From positions 1 through 31,196 of the forward strand of contig JAMPYE010000005.1 of the NCBI GenBank assembly GCA_023700825.1: a stretch of DNA of 31,196 bases, read 5' to 3'. Source of the stretch: Thermoanaerobaculia bacterium (GTDB lineage: Bacteria; Acidobacteriota; Thermoanaerobaculia; Gp7-AA8). Positions 29,981 through 31,196 of the stretch are shown here, piece after piece. The translations under genes and the position numbers were made by a program. How positions within the stretch are numbered: position 1 is the first letter of the stretch; every line of letters starts with the position of its first letter. Below the pieces are notes generated by a model. It had not been told where the DNA came from. It was given only the letters and a program-made list of their open reading frames with translations, and did no database searches.

Positions 29981-31196
29981 ATGTTCCGCCTAGAAAAGCT
30001 CCAGATCAACGGATTCAAGTCCTTCTACGACCCGGCCGAGATCCTCTTTCCGGCATCGCTGACGGCTATCGTCGGCCCGAACGGCTGTGGCAAGTCGAAC
30101 ATCTCCGACGCACTGATCTGGGTTCTCGGAGAGCATCGGGCCTCGAACATCCGCGGCGAGAAGATGGAAGACGTGATCTTCCAAGGCTCCGAGCGACGCA
30201 AGGCGCTCGGCATGGGCGAGGCGACGATCACGCTCCAGACCGCGGGGGAACACCCTGCGGCCGAAGACGGCCGGATCGTCATCTCGCGACGCGTCTACCG
30301 CACGGGCGAGTCGGAGTTCAGGCTCAACGGAAAGCGCGTGCGCCTCAAGGACATCTCCGACATTCTCATGGATACCGGTCTCGGCATCCGCAACTACTCG
30401 GTGATGGAACAGGGGAAGATCGACCTGATCGTCTCCAACAAGCCGCAGGACCGCCGCAAGCTGATCGAGGAAGCGGCCGGCATCACGAAGTACAAGACCA
30501 AGCGCCGCGCGGCCGAGCTCAAGCTCGACGAGACGCAGGCGAACCTCGTCCGGATCGACGACACGCTCGCGGAAGTCACGCGGAACCTGAACTCGCTGAA
30601 GAGGCAGGCCGCCAAGGCGCGCCGCCACAAGGAGCTCGTCGATCAGCTCGCCGGCGCGAAGCGCTCGCTTTACGCGGGCCGCATCCTGGCCGCGCGCGCC
30701 GAGAGCAGCGAGAGCGAAGCCGCCGTGGTCGTCGCGCAGAACCTGGAAAGTGAAGCGGCTGCGATTCTCGGCACCGACGAAGCGTTGCTCGCGGAAACGC
30801 GCTCGCTGTACGCCGAACGCTCGGCGCAGGCGTCGGCTCTCCGCGAGGAGCTCGCCCGGCTCGGCTCCGAAGCCGAGCGGCTCCGCTCGTTCCTCGCGCA
30901 GTCCGAGACGAACCTCACGGATCTGACGCAGCGCCACCAGGGCGCCCGCGAGCAGGTCGCGTCGATCGAGGTCGAGGCCCGCGAGCAGCAGGACGTACTC
31001 GCCGAGAAGGGCCGATTGCTCGACGCGGCGAACGCCGAGCGCGACCGCCTGCGCGCAGCCTCCGAAGAGCTCGAGCGGGAGCGGCAGTCGCAGGGCGACG
31101 CCGTGCGCACGATGGAACGCGAGCTCGCCACGGCGCGCGAGCAGCAGATGAAGACCATCGCGCGCATCTCCGAGGCGCGCAATCAGCTCCACCAGC
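29981..31196 (+). CDS. smc: Chromosome segregation protein SMC, 5' part
   Basis: The first 405 codons are present, cut by the window edge. It is an ATPase that compacts and segregates chromosomes with ScpA and ScpB. The start reads MFRLEKLQINGFKSF with Walker A VGPNGCGKSN (31-40), followed by ISDALIWVLGEHRASNIRG and EDVIFQGSERRK, both diagnostic of SMC. MEQGKIDLIVSNKPQDRR and IEEAAGITKYKTKR follow, and the first arm of the coiled coil begins near residue 165 and runs to the edge. Full-length SMC is about 1150-1200 aa, so about two thirds lies beyond. The start is an ATG without a strong RBS. Confidence 0.95.
   Translation, partial: MFRLEKLQINGFKSFYDPAEILFPASLTAIVGPNGCGKSNISDALIWVLGEHRASNIRGEKMEDVIFQGSERRKALGMGEATITLQTAGEHPAAEDGRIVISRRVYRTGESEFRLNGKRVRLKDISDILMDTGLGIRNYSVMEQGKIDLIVSNKPQDRRKLIEEAAGITKYKTKRRAAELKLDETQANLVRIDDTLAEVTRNLNSLKRQAAKARRHKELVDQLAGAKRSLYAGRILAARAESSESEAAVVVAQNLESEAAAILGTDEALLAETRSLYAERSAQASALREELARLGSEAERLRSFLAQSETNLTDLTQRHQGAREQVASIEVEAREQQDVLAEKGRLLDAANAERDRLRAASEELERERQSQGDAVRTMERELATAREQQMKTIARISEARNQLHQ

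Noticed and set aside
1..31196. CRISPR array, prophage, transposon or defence island
   Set aside because: No direct repeat array, integrase, transposase, restriction, toxin-antitoxin or phage structural gene was recognised, and gene density and codon style look uniform.

Overview
The window reads as a chromosomal stretch from a high-GC, diderm, free-living bacterium. It has an LptD outer-membrane LPS-assembly protein and a lipid-A-synthase N-terminal-domain protein, both typical of LPS-bearing cells. It also has a DivIVA-domain protein, a PknB-like Ser/Thr kinase with a TPR tail, HD-GYP and FHA-GGDEF signalling proteins and a LysM envelope protein. This mix is seen in Acidobacteriota and some deltaproteobacterial-type lineages. 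Acidobacteriota is my best guess, inferred from gene content only and not from any marker search. I see no rRNA, CRISPR array, transposase, integrase or phage gene, and no gene-free stretch longer than about 265 bp. I count 28 protein genes and one tRNA gene.

Layout. 0-1.3 kb: a bidirectional terminator and a leftward fatty-acid desaturase. 1.3-8.4 kb, rightward: a four-domain REC/HD-GYP/REC/HD-GYP response regulator, ribF, lptD, a long-form glucose-1-phosphate thymidylyltransferase (rmlA type) and a SAM methyltransferase. 8.4-11.05 kb, leftward: a large YfhO-like multi-pass membrane protein whose 3' end overlaps the methyltransferase. 11.1-12.1 kb: a PGDH-like 2-hydroxyacid dehydrogenase, divergent from yfhO across a region with a 12-bp palindrome. 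12.1-13.9 kb, leftward: hutI and a divIVA-like gene, overlapping by 8 nt. 14.0-15.4 kb: tspO converging on an FHA-GGDEF diguanylate cyclase. 15.7-18.2 kb: a two-gene ABC exporter with an overlapping GTGA start/stop. 18.2-20.1 kb, leftward: a CAT-anticodon tRNA, a coiled-coil zinc-ribbon protein, yggS and yggT. 20.3-20.9 kb: a small protein with two repeats resembling AP2-type DNA-binding domains. 21.0-22.1 kb: a LysM protein with its own promoter and terminator. 22.2-28.0 kb, leftward: a compact six-gene run of Ser/Thr kinase, M20 peptidase, thiolase, TatD nuclease, LAB_N protein and AMMECR1 protein. 28.1-28.7 kb: a type IV pilin or type II pseudopilin-like gene. 28.7-29.8 kb: a class-C beta-lactamase-like serine hydrolase. 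29.98 kb to the end: the start of smc, cut by the window edge.

How the genes work together. Envelope biogenesis is the main theme: LptD, sugar nucleotide, YfhO, LAB_N, LysM, DivIVA, YggT, desaturase and prepilin. A second theme is c-di-GMP, with one probable maker (FHA-GGDEF, with an I-site) and one probable degrader (HD-GYP). yggS, yggT and divIVA are neighbours in the Gram-positive ylm-divIVA division cluster. Here yggS and yggT are still adjacent, and divIVA lies about 4.3 kb away on the same strand.

I do not find a convincing wholly new multi-gene system such as a defence island or biosynthetic cluster. The most unusual items are the double REC/HD-GYP protein with complementary loss of key residues in its two halves, the double AP2-like small protein, and inverted repeats in three divergent promoter regions. 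Promoter calls are by eye. Several genes have a good TAYAAT-type -10 box but no convincing -35.
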